Source of the DNA: Pantoea sp. At-9b
GTDB lineage: Bacteria > Pseudomonadota > Gammaproteobacteria > Enterobacterales > Enterobacteriaceae
NCBI RefSeq assembly: GCF_000175935.2
Contig: NC_014837.1
Location: forward strand, 930,001 to 994,000
Direction of reading: 5' to 3'
Length of the DNA stretch: 64,000 nt
In this document: positions 46,606 to 55,836 of the stretch, piece by piece
Position numbering within the stretch: position 1 is the first letter of the stretch
How the letters are laid out: each line of letters begins with the position of its first letter
Made by a program: the position numbers and the translations under genes
Notes under the pieces: model-generated
Seen by the model: the letters and a program-made list of their open reading frames with translations, nothing else
What the model was told of the DNA's origin: nothing
Databases searched by the model: none

Positions 46606-47583
46606 ATGCTAAATCCTTTAAACGACGTGTTATTCAGCGTCATCGTACCGGTGTATAACGCCGCAGCGTATCTGGAGAGATGCATTGATAGCTTGTTACA
46701 GCAGGATGAGCCGCGTTTTGAGGTCATTTTTATTAACGATGGTTCGACTGACCACTCGCTATCGTTGCTGCAAAATTATGCGCACTATCCGCATTTTCAC
46801 ATTATCAATCAAGCCAATGGGGGCGTCTCATCCGCGCGTAATCAGGGGATTCGGGCTTCGCGGGGCAAATTTCTTTGCTTTCTCGATGCCGACGATTTTC
46901 TACCGGCCACTGCGTTTTCGACCTGGTTGCGTCTGATGCAGCAAAACGTTTGCATGGTGGTGGGACAGTCGCAGCATTTTACCCCGCAGGGGCAGCCGCT
47001 GGATTTTCCGGTGGCGTCGGATCAAACCAGCCTGATGACAGTGTCAGCCGCAATTAACGAGCTGCTCTACTTTACGCCGCGCCACGGTATTTGCGACAAG
47101 GTGTTTCGTGGCGATGTGATTCGCCAGCACCATCTGCGTTTTAATGAAGAGATTTATAACTTTGAGGATCTACTGTTTGTGATGAATTATCTCTGGCTGC
47201 AACAACAGCGCCAGGTCGTGTTCTCCGACGCAGTAGTTTATCACTACGTTAAATCTGCTCACTCGGCAACCCGATCGTCATTACAGGAAAAGCATTTTTC
47301 GTTTGTGCGCTCCTTTAGCAGCATGAAAGCATTTTTGTCGGTGCAGCATAGCCGTTGTTATTACCATCTCTATCTGAAGGTCGCCTCCTCCTATATCTAC
47401 AAAGCGATAACTGGCGAAGGATTCAGTCGCGACTTTATTGATGAATATATTGCACTTTATCGCCGGTGTTTTAAATCCTATCTCTCCTCGGGGCTGATGA
47501 TGAATGGCTGGAGTCTGTACTTCACGCTTTTTTTTCTCAGTCCACGCCTGGTTTCGCGTCTGCGTAAGTTGGCACGAAAATAA
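46606..47583 (+). CDS. Family 2 glycosyltransferase (first of two)
   Basis: 325 residues. The GT-A fold is seen in FSVIVPVYNAAAYLERCIDSLL, the nucleotide-sugar region FEVIFINDGSTDHSL, QANGGVSSARNQGIRASRG and the DxD-type CFLDADDFLP. No catalytic change is visible. The last 20 residues are hydrophobic then basic (LFFLSPRLVSRLRKLARK), suggesting membrane association. It is followed by a flippase and a second GT2, which points to surface glycan assembly. Acceptor and sugar unknown. Confidence 0.85.
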   Translation: MLNPLNDVLFSVIVPVYNAAAYLERCIDSLLQQDEPRFEVIFINDGSTDHSLSLLQNYAHYPHFHIINQANGGVSSARNQGIRASRGKFLCFLDADDFLPATAFSTWLRLMQQNVCMVVGQSQHFTPQGQPLDFPVASDQTSLMTVSAAINELLYFTPRHGICDKVFRGDVIRQHHLRFNEEIYNFEDLLFVMNYLWLQQQRQVVFSDAVVYHYVKSAHSATRSSLQEKHFSFVRSFSSMKAFLSVQHSRCYYHLYLKVASSYIYKAITGEGFSRDFIDEYIALYRRCFKSYLSSGLMMNGWSLYFTLFFLSPRLVSRLRKLARK

Positions 47584-47602
47584 TTTATTCTGAGGTGGCG
47601 TT

Positions 47603-48910
47603 GTGAAAGATAAATTAAAAAACTCGCTATGGATGATTGTGGAGAAACTGATTGCGGTGTTGGGGCTAATATTCGTTACCTCCTATGTGGCGAAATATGT
47701 CGGTCCAACCACTTTCGGTATTATCTCCCTTTCCATGCTGGTGTTTCAGTTTGTGCAAACCCTCGCTCAAATGGGTAGCGATGTGATTTTATTGAAACGC
47801 ATTGCACAGAAGCGGCATTCCGGTATCAGGCTGATGATATCAACCTTTTTCCTGGTACTGGTGCTGTATACGCTACTGTCATTGGTGGGGTTGCTGGTGA
47901 TGCAGGAAGAACTCAGCCCGGATACGTGGGTATTTATTGGTGCAGCAGCCATTGCCTGCCTGTTTTCCGCCATTGATTTGGTGAATGTCTACAACGAAGC
48001 CATGCTGCATGCGCGACTCAATGTCGTTGCCAACCTGATTGGTCTGGTTATCAGCCTGACGGTGCGTTTCTTTATTTCCTATTTTGCCCTCGATCCTAAA
48101 TATCTGGCGATTCCTATCGTATTGGCAACGCTGATTCCGTTTGTGATTAAAACCAGCGGGTTTTTGTTGGCTGAGCAACGGACACCGTTACCGGCTGTCA
48201 GGCAGTTCAAAAAATACTCACGTTATATGGTGGCGTCAGGCATTTCGTTGATTTTATCCGTGCTGGCGGTTGCGCTGTATACACGCGTCAATCAAGTCAG
48301 TGTCTCTTATTTTCTTGGCGTGAAAGAGGCGGGTATTTTCTCGGTTGCCTTGACGTTATCAACGGCCTGGGTATTTTTACCCAGCGCTTTGCTGGCATCG
48401 TTTTATCCTTCATTTTTTGCTGAGCGCGATCCTGAGCGCGCCATCGTTAAAGCCCAGAAGCTGCATTTGTTGGTGATCGGCGTTTCCACCGCCGTGATTT
48501 TTGTCATCTGGCTGCTCTCAGGCTGGTTTATTCGATCTTTTTACGGCGCTGCGTATTTGGACGCCATCGCACCAACCGTTCTGCTCAGTTTTGGTGCCAT
48601 GTGCGCCGTATTAAGTAGCGTAATGGACCGCTTCATTATTAAGTACCACGGATATCGTTATCTGGTGAAAAAAACCTTTGCTGTTCTATTAATCTGTCTT
48701 GCGTCATCGCTCCTGCTGGTGCCGCATTTCGGTCTGACTGGTGCCGCCATTAGCGTGGTATTGACCGAGTTTTTATCTTTTACGCTGCTTAATTATTTCT
48801 TCCCTGCGCAACCGGTCATGCGTATTCATCATATTTTTTTCAACCCGAGGAAGTTATGGCTGTTATTTAACAATATCAAAACCTCAGACAGTAAAGAGAG
48901 TTTATCATGA
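47603..48910 (+). CDS. Oligosaccharide flippase (Wzx/MOP superfamily)
   Basis: 435 residues with about twelve membrane segments. N-terminal MKDKLKNSLWMIVEKLIAVLG and YVGPTTFGIISLSMLVFQFV are typical of Wzx-like polysaccharide transporters. It starts with GTG preceded by GAGGTGG and overlaps the next gene by 4 bp (ATGA). It would move a lipid-linked oligosaccharide across the inner membrane. No polymerase (Wzy) or initiating transferase is in the neighbourhood. Confidence 0.85.
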   Translation: MKDKLKNSLWMIVEKLIAVLGLIFVTSYVAKYVGPTTFGIISLSMLVFQFVQTLAQMGSDVILLKRIAQKRHSGIRLMISTFFLVLVLYTLLSLVGLLVMQEELSPDTWVFIGAAAIACLFSAIDLVNVYNEAMLHARLNVVANLIGLVISLTVRFFISYFALDPKYLAIPIVLATLIPFVIKTSGFLLAEQRTPLPAVRQFKKYSRYMVASGISLILSVLAVALYTRVNQVSVSYFLGVKEAGIFSVALTLSTAWVFLPSALLASFYPSFFAERDPERAIVKAQKLHLLVIGVSTAVIFVIWLLSGWFIRSFYGAAYLDAIAPTVLLSFGAMCAVLSSVMDRFIIKYHGYRYLVKKTFAVLLICLASSLLLVPHFGLTGAAISVVLTEFLSFTLLNYFFPAQPVMRIHHIFFNPRKLWLLFNNIKTSDSKESLS

Positions 48911-49902
48911 ATGAAAAACCCCTTTTTAGTGTTATTATCCCAGCCTTTAACGCACAGAAAACCCTTAAACGAACCATTCTGAGTGTACTCAACCAGACGT
49001 ATACAGACTATGAGATTGTCATCGTTGATGATGGTAGCCGTGATTTAACCCCGAAAATACTCGAAGAATTCATCGATTATCCGCAGGTCACGGTGCTTCA
49101 TCAAATGAATGCGGGCGTCAGTGCCGCAAGAAATAGCGCCCTGCAATTGTGTCGGGGGGCGTATGTGCTATTTCTTGATGCTGATGATTGGGTGGAAAAT
49201 AACTTCCTGATGGTATTTAAACAGAACCTGAGTGCCTGGCCAGCGCAAGCCATCGATCTGATGGTGGGGAACCTGAATGATGATCGCGTCGGTAAAATCA
49301 TGCAGGCAGGTTTTTTTGAGCAGGAAGATATCCCCTTCGTACTCGGGGAGCTGGAAATGAGTGATAATATTGGCTATCTGCATAATAAATGTTACCGTCG
49401 CGAGATGATTGAAGAGGTGGGTCTGCGTTTTATTGAAGGCGTTTCAATGAGCGAAGACCTGTTATTCAATCTTAAATGCTTTAGTTGCGTCAGTAATTTT
49501 CTGGTGATGCCTGGCAGTGCTTACCATTACGAAGATGTGGCGGGGTCGTTGTCCAAGCGTAAGTCTAATTACAATGAACTGAAGGTGAGAAAAAAATCAC
49601 TGACGGCTTTGTATGACGCGATTGTGGAAAAATATAAGGAGAGCGATCTCGACTATTTCCTTAAAGGTATCTCCAAACGTGTACTGGCACTGGATATGCA
49701 AATTGTCACGGCCATGTATCATTCCTCGTTCTCGCCGGGCGATATTGCTCAGGAGATCAATGAAATCAAGCGGGGAAGATACTCGAAAGGTATTTTTATT
49801 CTGCTGAATAAAAATGAAAAGATGAAATATATGATCATCAATTTGAATACTATCACGGCGTACTATTTTCTTTATGCTTTATACCGAATGCGGGCATTCT
49901 GA
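48907..49902 (+). CDS. Family 2 glycosyltransferase (second of two)
   Basis: 331 residues. FSVIIPAFNAQKTLKRTILSVL, YEIVIVDDGSRDLTPKILEE, MNAGVSAARNSALQLCRGAY and VLFLDADDWVENNF are the GT-A motifs; VSMSEDLLFNLKC is a typical acceptor-site region. It is related in layout to the GT two genes upstream and translationally coupled to the flippase. A REP-like palindrome follows and may end the operon. Confidence 0.85.
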   Translation: MNEKPLFSVIIPAFNAQKTLKRTILSVLNQTYTDYEIVIVDDGSRDLTPKILEEFIDYPQVTVLHQMNAGVSAARNSALQLCRGAYVLFLDADDWVENNFLMVFKQNLSAWPAQAIDLMVGNLNDDRVGKIMQAGFFEQEDIPFVLGELEMSDNIGYLHNKCYRREMIEEVGLRFIEGVSMSEDLLFNLKCFSCVSNFLVMPGSAYHYEDVAGSLSKRKSNYNELKVRKKSLTALYDAIVEKYKESDLDYFLKGISKRVLALDMQIVTAMYHSSFSPGDIAQEINEIKRGRYSKGIFILLNKNEKMKYMIINLNTITAYYFLYALYRMRAF

Positions 49903-49919
49903 CCATCGATGTCCCTAAC

Positions 49920-49949
49920 CGTAGCGGGGCGATTTATTGCACCGCTACG
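49920..49949. repeat. REP-like element, copy 5
   Basis: CGTAGCGGGGCGATTTATTG plus the opposing arm CACCGCTACG form an imperfect hairpin just after the second glycosyltransferase, where it may stabilise or end the transcript. Confidence 0.7.
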
Positions 49950-49995
49950 GTGTTCTCCCTTGCACTCTCTCCGCGTCTCAGGTCAAATAGCGGCC

Positions 49996-50011
49996 ACGCA
50001 AACGGTTGCTT
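49996..50011. promoter_or_regulatory. PurR-like box upstream of sdaC
   Basis: ACGCAAACGGTTGCTT matches the PurR consensus ACGCAAACGTTTGCGT at 14 of 16 positions. It lies 190 bp before sdaC. Serine feeds glycine and one-carbon units into purine synthesis, which makes the control plausible, but it is untested. Confidence 0.4.
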
Positions 50012-50016
50012 GCGTG

Positions 50017-50059
50017 CATCGTGCATTTATCGATGATAAATGCATCATTTTGCACGATG
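50017..50059. promoter_or_regulatory. Nested dyad upstream of sdaC
   Basis: The inner perfect inverted repeat TGCATTTATC-GAT-GATAAATGCA (50022-50044) lies within outer arms CATCGTGCA (50017-50025) and TGCACGATG (50051-50059). It looks like a multi-dimer operator. I cannot match it to a known regulator. Confidence 0.5.
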
Positions 50060-50202
50060 TTGCTGTTTTTGTGCGCTGATTCTTGCATTTAAGTCATCCG
50101 CGCCGATAAAAAACGGTTAGCATGATCACGTCGCGCCGACCGCGTCATAATTCGCAGCCCTGTGGGCTGTGCTTTTGATTAAGTGTAATTCTGGAGAGAC
50201 CG

Positions 50203-51492
50203 ATGGAAACCTCGCAAACCGGCACACTGGGTGTCGTTGAGGCGCCCGCGAAGGGCTGGCGTAAAAGTGACACCGTGTGGATGTTGGGTCTGTATGGGAC
50301 GGCGATTGGCGCAGGGGTGCTGTTTCTGCCTATCAATGCCGGGGCAGGCGGTTTGATTCCGCTGATTATCATGGCCGTACTTGCTTTCCCGATGACGTTT
50401 TATGCGCATCGTGCCCTGACGCGTTTTGTGCTCTCCGGAAAAAATCCCGGCGAAGATATTACCGAAGTGGTGGAAGAACACTTTGGCACAGGGGCAGGGA
50501 AGATCATTACGCTGCTCTACTTCTTTGCCATCTATCCCATTCTGTTGATGTACAGCGTGGCGATTACCAATACCGTTGACAGCTTTATCGTGCATCAGTT
50601 GGGGCTGGTTTCGCCGCCGCGAGTCGTGCTGTCGCTGATTTTGATTGTTGGCATGATGACCGTGGTGCGTTTTGGCGAGCAGATGATCGTCAAAGCGATG
50701 AGCGTGCTGGTGTTCCCGTTTGTGGCGGTGCTGATGTTGTTGGCCTGCTACCTGATACCACACTGGCACGGTGCCGCGCTGGAGACCTTGTCATCCGGCC
50801 AGGGCAGTGGCGACAGCAATATCTGGATGACGCTGTGGTTAGCCATTCCGGTAATGGTGTTCTCCTTCAACCACTCTCCGATCATCTCCTCATTCGCGGT
50901 AGCGAAGCGTGAAGAGTATGGTGCGGCGGCGGAGCAGAAGTGCTCACGTATTCTCGCCAGCGCGCATTTGATGATGGTGCTGACCGTGATGTTTTTTGTC
51001 TTCAGCTGCGTATTGAGCCTGTCGCCAGCCGACCTCGATGCGGCCAAAGCGCAGAACATCACCATCCTCTCTTATCTCGCGAACCACTTTCAGGTGCCGA
51101 TGATTGCCTGGCTCGGACCGATTGTGGCGATGGTGGCGATCACCAAATCGTTCCTGGGTCACTATCTTGGTGCGCGAGAAGGGTTTAACGGTCTGGTGAT
51201 TAAGTCACTGCGCAGCCGTGGCAAAAGCGTCACGCCGCAGCGTCTGAATCGCATGACTTCGGTGTTTATGCTGCTGACCACCTGGCTGGTGGCGACACTC
51301 AATCCGAGCATTCTGGGGATGATTGAGACCCTGGGCGGGCCAGTGATTGCAATGCTGTTGTTCCTGATGCCGATGTACGCCATCCAGAAAGTCCCCGCGA
51401 TGCGTCAGTACAGCGGCAAAATCAGCAATGCTTTTGTGGTGATTGTTGGGTTGTTGGCTATCTCTTCGATTTTCTATTCGCTGGTGAATTAA
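50203..51492 (+). CDS. sdaC: Serine transporter SdaC
   Basis: 429 residues with eleven membrane segments, of the HAAAP family. It matches E. coli SdaC closely through WRKSDTVWMLGLYGTAIGAG, VLSGKNPGEDITEVVEEHFG, FSFNHSPIISSFAVAKREEY and ATLNPSILGMIETLGGP. It imports L-serine with protons. It stands alone here; in E. coli it is next to sdaB. A hairpin CAGCCC-TGT-GGGCTG lies in its leader, and a perfect REP palindrome follows the stop. Confidence 0.92.
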   Translation: METSQTGTLGVVEAPAKGWRKSDTVWMLGLYGTAIGAGVLFLPINAGAGGLIPLIIMAVLAFPMTFYAHRALTRFVLSGKNPGEDITEVVEEHFGTGAGKIITLLYFFAIYPILLMYSVAITNTVDSFIVHQLGLVSPPRVVLSLILIVGMMTVVRFGEQMIVKAMSVLVFPFVAVLMLLACYLIPHWHGAALETLSSGQGSGDSNIWMTLWLAIPVMVFSFNHSPIISSFAVAKREEYGAAAEQKCSRILASAHLMMVLTVMFFVFSCVLSLSPADLDAAKAQNITILSYLANHFQVPMIAWLGPIVAMVAITKSFLGHYLGAREGFNGLVIKSLRSRGKSVTPQRLNRMTSVFMLLTTWLVATLNPSILGMIETLGGPVIAMLLFLMPMYAIQKVPAMRQYSGKISNAFVVIVGLLAISSIFYSLVN

Positions 51493-51502
51493 GCGTAACA
51501 TG

Positions 51503-51532
51503 CATAGCGGCGCGATAAATCGCGCCGCTATG
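51503..51532. repeat. REP-like element, copy 6 (perfect palindrome)
   Basis: Arms CATAGCGGCGCGAT and ATCGCGCCGCTATG are perfect reverse complements around AA, the best hairpin of the family. It lies between the convergent sdaC and chemoreceptor genes and may terminate both. Confidence 0.85.
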
Positions 51533-51537
51533 AGGGT

Positions 51538-53112
51538 TTACACCACGCTCAGCTCCATGCCATGCCCGGTTTTAAACACACTCATCGATTGTGCCAGACG
51601 CTCAGCCTGTTCCTGTAAGGCCTGTGAGGCGGCGGACGCTTCCTGAACCAGCGCGGCGTTCTGCTGCGTCACGGCTTCCATCTGGGTAATCGCGAGGTTG
51701 ATTTCGCTGATGCCGCTGCTCTGCTCGCTGCTGGCGATGGTGATTTCACTCATGATATCCGCCACGCTTTTCACGCTGTTCACCACCTCACCGATGGTGG
51801 AACCGGCATGGGATACCAGGCGGCTCCCTTCATCCACTTTCGCCACAGAATCCTCAATCAACACCTTGATCTCTTTCGCTGCGGAAGCCGAGCGTTGCGC
51901 GAGATTACGCACTTCGCTGGCGACCACGGCAAAACCGCGCCCCTGTTCACCGGCACGCGCCGCTTCTACCGCAGCATTGAGCGACAGGATATTCGTCTGG
52001 AACGCGATAGAGTCGATGACGCTGATGATGTCGACAATCTTCTTCGAGGAGAGCGCGATGGCTTCCATCTTCTCAATCACCTGTTCCATCACCACACCGC
52101 CTTCTTTGGCGACATCAGAGGTGTTGGCGACCAGTTTATTGGCCTCGCGCGCGTTCTCGGCATTGTGCTTCACGGTGGAGGTCATTTGTTCCATCGCAGA
52201 GGCAGTCTCCTCCAGTGAGCTGGCCTGCTGCTCGGTACGCGAGGAGAGATCAAGGTTACCGCTAGAGATCTGATTGGATGCCACAGCGATGGTGTCAGAA
52301 CCGGCACGCACATCCGTAACGATGGTCAGCAGATTATCGTTCATGCTTTGCAATGCACGCATCAGCACGCCCGTTTCATCGGTGCTTTTGACTTCGATAT
52401 GGGTGCTGAGATCACCGGCTGCCACTTTTCCGGCAATCTCGACGGCTTCATTCAGCGGACGCACAATCGAACGCGTCAGCAGGAAGCCAAGGATGATGGA
52501 GGCGACAATGGCGACAGCGGAGAAAATCAGCGTCACCATGATGGCGGTAGAACCATCAGCGATGATGCTAATGCCTTCATTTTGCAGCTGTTCAGACTGC
52601 GAAGCGGCAAACGCATTGGCGCTATCCAGATAGGTGTTTTGCGTATCAGTAATTTTTTTCAGCACAAAGGTGCTGGAGGCTTCGAGGTCGCCTGATTTTA
52701 CCAGGGCAACCAACTGATCTTTCTGTTGTTCAAACAGATGGCTGGCATCCAGCAGACCGGCAATTTTCTTTTTACCCACGGCGGTGATCTGGATGGCTTC
52801 AATCTTTTTCATCGCACTGTTGGTACGGTCCGTCGCTTCTGCTAACTGCTGAAAACGCTTCACGTTATTTTCCGGGCGATGAGTATCAATCACGATACCG
52901 CGCAGATATTTGATCTGATCGTTAACGCCATCACGCACATCATAGGCCAGACGTACTTTTACATAGCGATCTTCGACGATGGAGGTGATGCCGTTTTTGA
53001 TATTGCTGATTTTGGTGATGGAGGTAATGCCCACCACCACCAGCAGCGCCACCACCAGACCAAAGGCGATGCCCAGTCGGACACCGACCTTCAGGTTCTT
53101 AAAGCTCAACAT
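51538..53112 (-). CDS. Methyl-accepting chemotaxis protein with 4HB sensor
   Basis: 524 residues from MLSFKNLKVGVRLGIAFGLV; the longer frame upstream is not family-like. Membrane segments lie near 11-30 and 190-215, enclosing a four-helix-bundle periplasmic domain (about 30-188). HAMP follows (TRSIVRPLNEAVEIAGKVAAGDLS), then the signalling tip VIDSIAFQTNILSLNAAVEA and GRGFAVVASEVRNLAQRSA. The C-terminus is GMELSVV, without the NWETF pentapeptide, so it should be a low-abundance-type receptor relying on others for methylation. Ligand unknown. Confidence 0.9.
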   Translation of the reverse strand: MLSFKNLKVGVRLGIAFGLVVALLVVVGITSITKISNIKNGITSIVEDRYVKVRLAYDVRDGVNDQIKYLRGIVIDTHRPENNVKRFQQLAEATDRTNSAMKKIEAIQITAVGKKKIAGLLDASHLFEQQKDQLVALVKSGDLEASSTFVLKKITDTQNTYLDSANAFAASQSEQLQNEGISIIADGSTAIMVTLIFSAVAIVASIILGFLLTRSIVRPLNEAVEIAGKVAAGDLSTHIEVKSTDETGVLMRALQSMNDNLLTIVTDVRAGSDTIAVASNQISSGNLDLSSRTEQQASSLEETASAMEQMTSTVKHNAENAREANKLVANTSDVAKEGGVVMEQVIEKMEAIALSSKKIVDIISVIDSIAFQTNILSLNAAVEAARAGEQGRGFAVVASEVRNLAQRSASAAKEIKVLIEDSVAKVDEGSRLVSHAGSTIGEVVNSVKSVADIMSEITIASSEQSSGISEINLAITQMEAVTQQNAALVQEASAASQALQEQAERLAQSMSVFKTGHGMELSVV

Positions 53113-53322
53113 AGGTTTCTCCCCGTGATGCCAAAAATGGTTTTCAAGATAGAAAAGCAGATGAGATATCTGCATCTGGTTGATGTTTTTTAAGCGAAAA
53201 TTATCTGCTCACTTCGGCGGGAAGCATGCTGGCCCGCACGCGCAAGCGCTATGGGTTATCGGATGTTAATGTTTTTACTTTAATTTTTTAGAGGTTTGTC
53301 ACAAAAACTTCGCAGGGGATGT

Positions 53323-53348
53323 GTAGCGGTGCGATAATTCGCACCGCC
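53323..53348. repeat. REP-like element, copy 7
   Basis: GTAGCGGTGCGATAATTCGC with opposing arm ACCGCC forms an imperfect hairpin 13 bp beyond the cheV stop codon, where it may act as a terminator. Confidence 0.7.
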
Positions 53349-53360
53349 AGAGGAGCTGAA

Positions 53361-54323
53361 TTAACGTGTCGCTTCCAATACCCGGTGAATCACGCTCGAC
53401 AATTCGTTGATCTCAAATTTTGCCACATAACCGTCGGCACCGACTTTGCGCACGTGATCTTCGTTGGCGCTACCGGAAAGTGAGGAGTGGATCACCACCG
53501 GGATATGGCGCAGCACATCATCGCGTTTGATATTACGCGTCAGGGTGAAGCCGTCCATTTCCGGCATTTCGAGATCGGTCAGCACCAGGGCGATTTTGTC
53601 GTGGATCGACTCACCGGCCGCCTGCGCTTCCTGCTGCATCTGCGTGATTTTCTGCCACGCTTCCAGACCGGTGTTATGCATAATCGCCGGGATACCCATG
53701 CTTTGCAGACCCTGTTCCAGCAGCTGACGGGCCACTTTGGAGTCTTCCGCGACAATCGCCACCTGACCCGGTTTCAGATTGAAGTTTTTCACCGTCTCTT
53801 CACCCGGCTCGACACCGCGCACCGACGGAATGATGTCATACAGAATCTGTTCAACGTCCAGCACCAGCGCCAGATTGTTGCTTTCACCGTCGCTATCGAG
53901 GCAGGCGATGCTGGTGATGTTGCGGCTGCCAATCCCCGCTTCAGCGGTATGCACCTGATTCCAGTCGAGGCGCACAATATTCTCCACCGATTCCACGGCA
54001 AACGCCTGAGTGCTGCGGGCATATTCCGTCACCAGCAGCAGGTTGAGGCCGGTTTCCGGGGTACAGCCGGTCACCGCAGGCAGATCAATGACCGGGATAA
54101 ACTGGTCGCGGATACTGGCCATGCCGAGCAGCGGCGATTGCATCCCGGCAGCACGGGTGATGTTCGGCATCGGCACGATTTCACGCAGTTTAAAGACGTT
54201 AATCCCGTACAGCTCTGATTTGCCTTTCCGCTGATCGGAGCCGAGGCGGAACAACAACAGTTCGAATTTGTTTGATAACGCGAGGTTAGCGCGTTCATCG
54301 ATCTCTTTCTGGAAATTATCCAT
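53361..54323 (-). CDS. cheV: Chemotaxis coupling protein CheV (CheW-receiver)
   Basis: 320 residues. The N-terminal CheW domain (about 15-165) includes YGINVFKLREIVPMPNI and DQFIPVIDLPAVTG. The C-terminal receiver domain has the phospho-acceptor Asp in VLTDLEMPEMDG, VVIHSSLSG and the conserved Lys in VAKFEI. CheV couples receptors to CheA and adjusts sensitivity by phosphorylation. It lies downstream of no che operon here; the chemoreceptor gene follows 248 bp later on the same strand. Confidence 0.93.
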   Translation of the reverse strand: MDNFQKEIDERANLALSNKFELLLFRLGSDQRKGKSELYGINVFKLREIVPMPNITRAAGMQSPLLGMASIRDQFIPVIDLPAVTGCTPETGLNLLLVTEYARSTQAFAVESVENIVRLDWNQVHTAEAGIGSRNITSIACLDSDGESNNLALVLDVEQILYDIIPSVRGVEPGEETVKNFNLKPGQVAIVAEDSKVARQLLEQGLQSMGIPAIMHNTGLEAWQKITQMQQEAQAAGESIHDKIALVLTDLEMPEMDGFTLTRNIKRDDVLRHIPVVIHSSLSGSANEDHVRKVGADGYVAKFEINELSSVIHRVLEATR

Positions 54324-54456
54324 CCTGGCCTCGCTCAGGGCTGCGTTAGGGGCATGGCAACATCGCCGTGATGGAGTTATCGGCAGAGTGATTAAAAAAT
54401 AGAGAGTAGCGGGTGGAATTTTGACGTGAGGGCGAGCGCCCCCACGTTTTAACGGC

Positions 54457-55836
54457 TTATTTCAACAGGATGGCGCGTACACTTTTGCCTTTGATCTTGC
54501 CTTCTTTCAGCTTGATCAGCGCCGTTTTGGCCTGAGCGGCAGCAATGGCCACATAGGCATGGGTTGGGGTGAGATCGATCTTACCGATCTGATCGGCGCT
54601 GAAACCGGCTTCACCGGTCAGTGCGCCAAGAATATCGCCGGGGCGGATTTTGGCTTTACGGCCACCGTCGATACATAACGTCATCATGGTTGCTGGCAGT
54701 GCTTTGGCTGCACTGCCTTTCAGCGTGCTGGCGGCAACCCAGTTGAGAGATTGTTGCAGATAATCTTCCAGCGCATGGGCGCGCGCCATCTCATCGGCCG
54801 CGACAAAACTGACCGCCAGACCTGATTCTCCGGCGCGGCCAGTACGGCCAATGCGGTGCAGATGGACTTCCGGGTCCCACGCGAGGTGGTAATTCACGAC
54901 CAGTGCCAGCGACTTAATATCCAGGCCGCGTGCTGCCACATCGGTGGCGATCAGCACGCGGATGCTGCCGTTGGCAAAACGGATCAGCACCCGCTCGCGG
55001 TCACGCTGTTCCAGATCGCCATGCAGCGCGAGGGCGCTGATCTGACGATCGTTGAGCGCAGCGGCGATGTCATCGCATTCACGTTTGGTGTTGCAGAACA
55101 CTACGCAGGATGTGGGTTGCTGCTGGCTGAGCAAGGCGCTTAACAGGTTGGTGCGTTCACTGGCGCTGACTTCAATAAATCGTTGCTCAATGGCGGGCAG
55201 CTCGGCTTCGGTCTCGGTGGCCACTGCCAGCGCATCACGCTGATAGCGTTCGCTCAGGCTGGCAATGGTATCCGGCCAGGTGGCGGAGAACAGCAAGGTC
55301 TGGCGTGCAGCAGGGGTAAAGCCGATGATCGCTTCCATATCATCACGGAAACCCATTTCCAGCATGCGATCGGCCTCATCCAGCACCAGGGTTTGCAGTT
55401 GGTTGAGATCGAGGTTATCGCGTTTCAGATGATCAAGAATACGTCCCGGTGTACCGACCACGATATGGGGCGCATGCACCAGTGAATCACGCTGGGCGCT
55501 CATCGGCTGGCCGCCACACAGCGTCAGGATCTTAATGTTGCGCGTGAAGCGCGCCAGCTGGCGTAATACGTTGCTGACCTGATCGGCCAGTTCGCGCGTC
55601 GGGCAGAGCACCAGCGCCTGGGTATGAAACTGGCTGTTATCAATCCGCTGGAGCAGGCCGATACCAAAGGCGGCGGTTTTACCGCTGCCGGTTTTCGCCT
55701 GCGCACGCACATCGCGCCCTTGTAAGATCGCGGGCAGGGCGGCTGCCTGAATTGGCGTCATGGCGTCAAAACCCATCTCGCGCAGGTTGTCGAGTTGGCT
55801 GGCAGGCAGTTGCGTCAGGGTAGAAAAAGCAGTCAC
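54457..55836 (-). CDS. dbpA: ATP-dependent RNA helicase DbpA
   Basis: 459 residues from the GTG at (M)TAFSTLTQLPASQLDNL, chosen because it matches the E. coli N-terminus; the frame stays open 66 bp upstream. Helicase motifs: Q motif MTPIQAAALPAIL, AQAKTGSGKT, PTRELADQ, VLDEADRMLEMG, SAT, ARGLDIKS and HRIGRTGR. The C-terminal RNA-binding domain (LCIDGGRKAKIRPGDILGAL) targets 23S rRNA hairpin 92 in ribosome assembly. Confidence 0.93.
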   Translation of the reverse strand: MTAFSTLTQLPASQLDNLREMGFDAMTPIQAAALPAILQGRDVRAQAKTGSGKTAAFGIGLLQRIDNSQFHTQALVLCPTRELADQVSNVLRQLARFTRNIKILTLCGGQPMSAQRDSLVHAPHIVVGTPGRILDHLKRDNLDLNQLQTLVLDEADRMLEMGFRDDMEAIIGFTPAARQTLLFSATWPDTIASLSERYQRDALAVATETEAELPAIEQRFIEVSASERTNLLSALLSQQQPTSCVVFCNTKRECDDIAAALNDRQISALALHGDLEQRDRERVLIRFANGSIRVLIATDVAARGLDIKSLALVVNYHLAWDPEVHLHRIGRTGRAGESGLAVSFVAADEMARAHALEDYLQQSLNWVAASTLKGSAAKALPATMMTLCIDGGRKAKIRPGDILGALTGEAGFSADQIGKIDLTPTHAYVAIAAAQAKTALIKLKEGKIKGKSVRAILLK

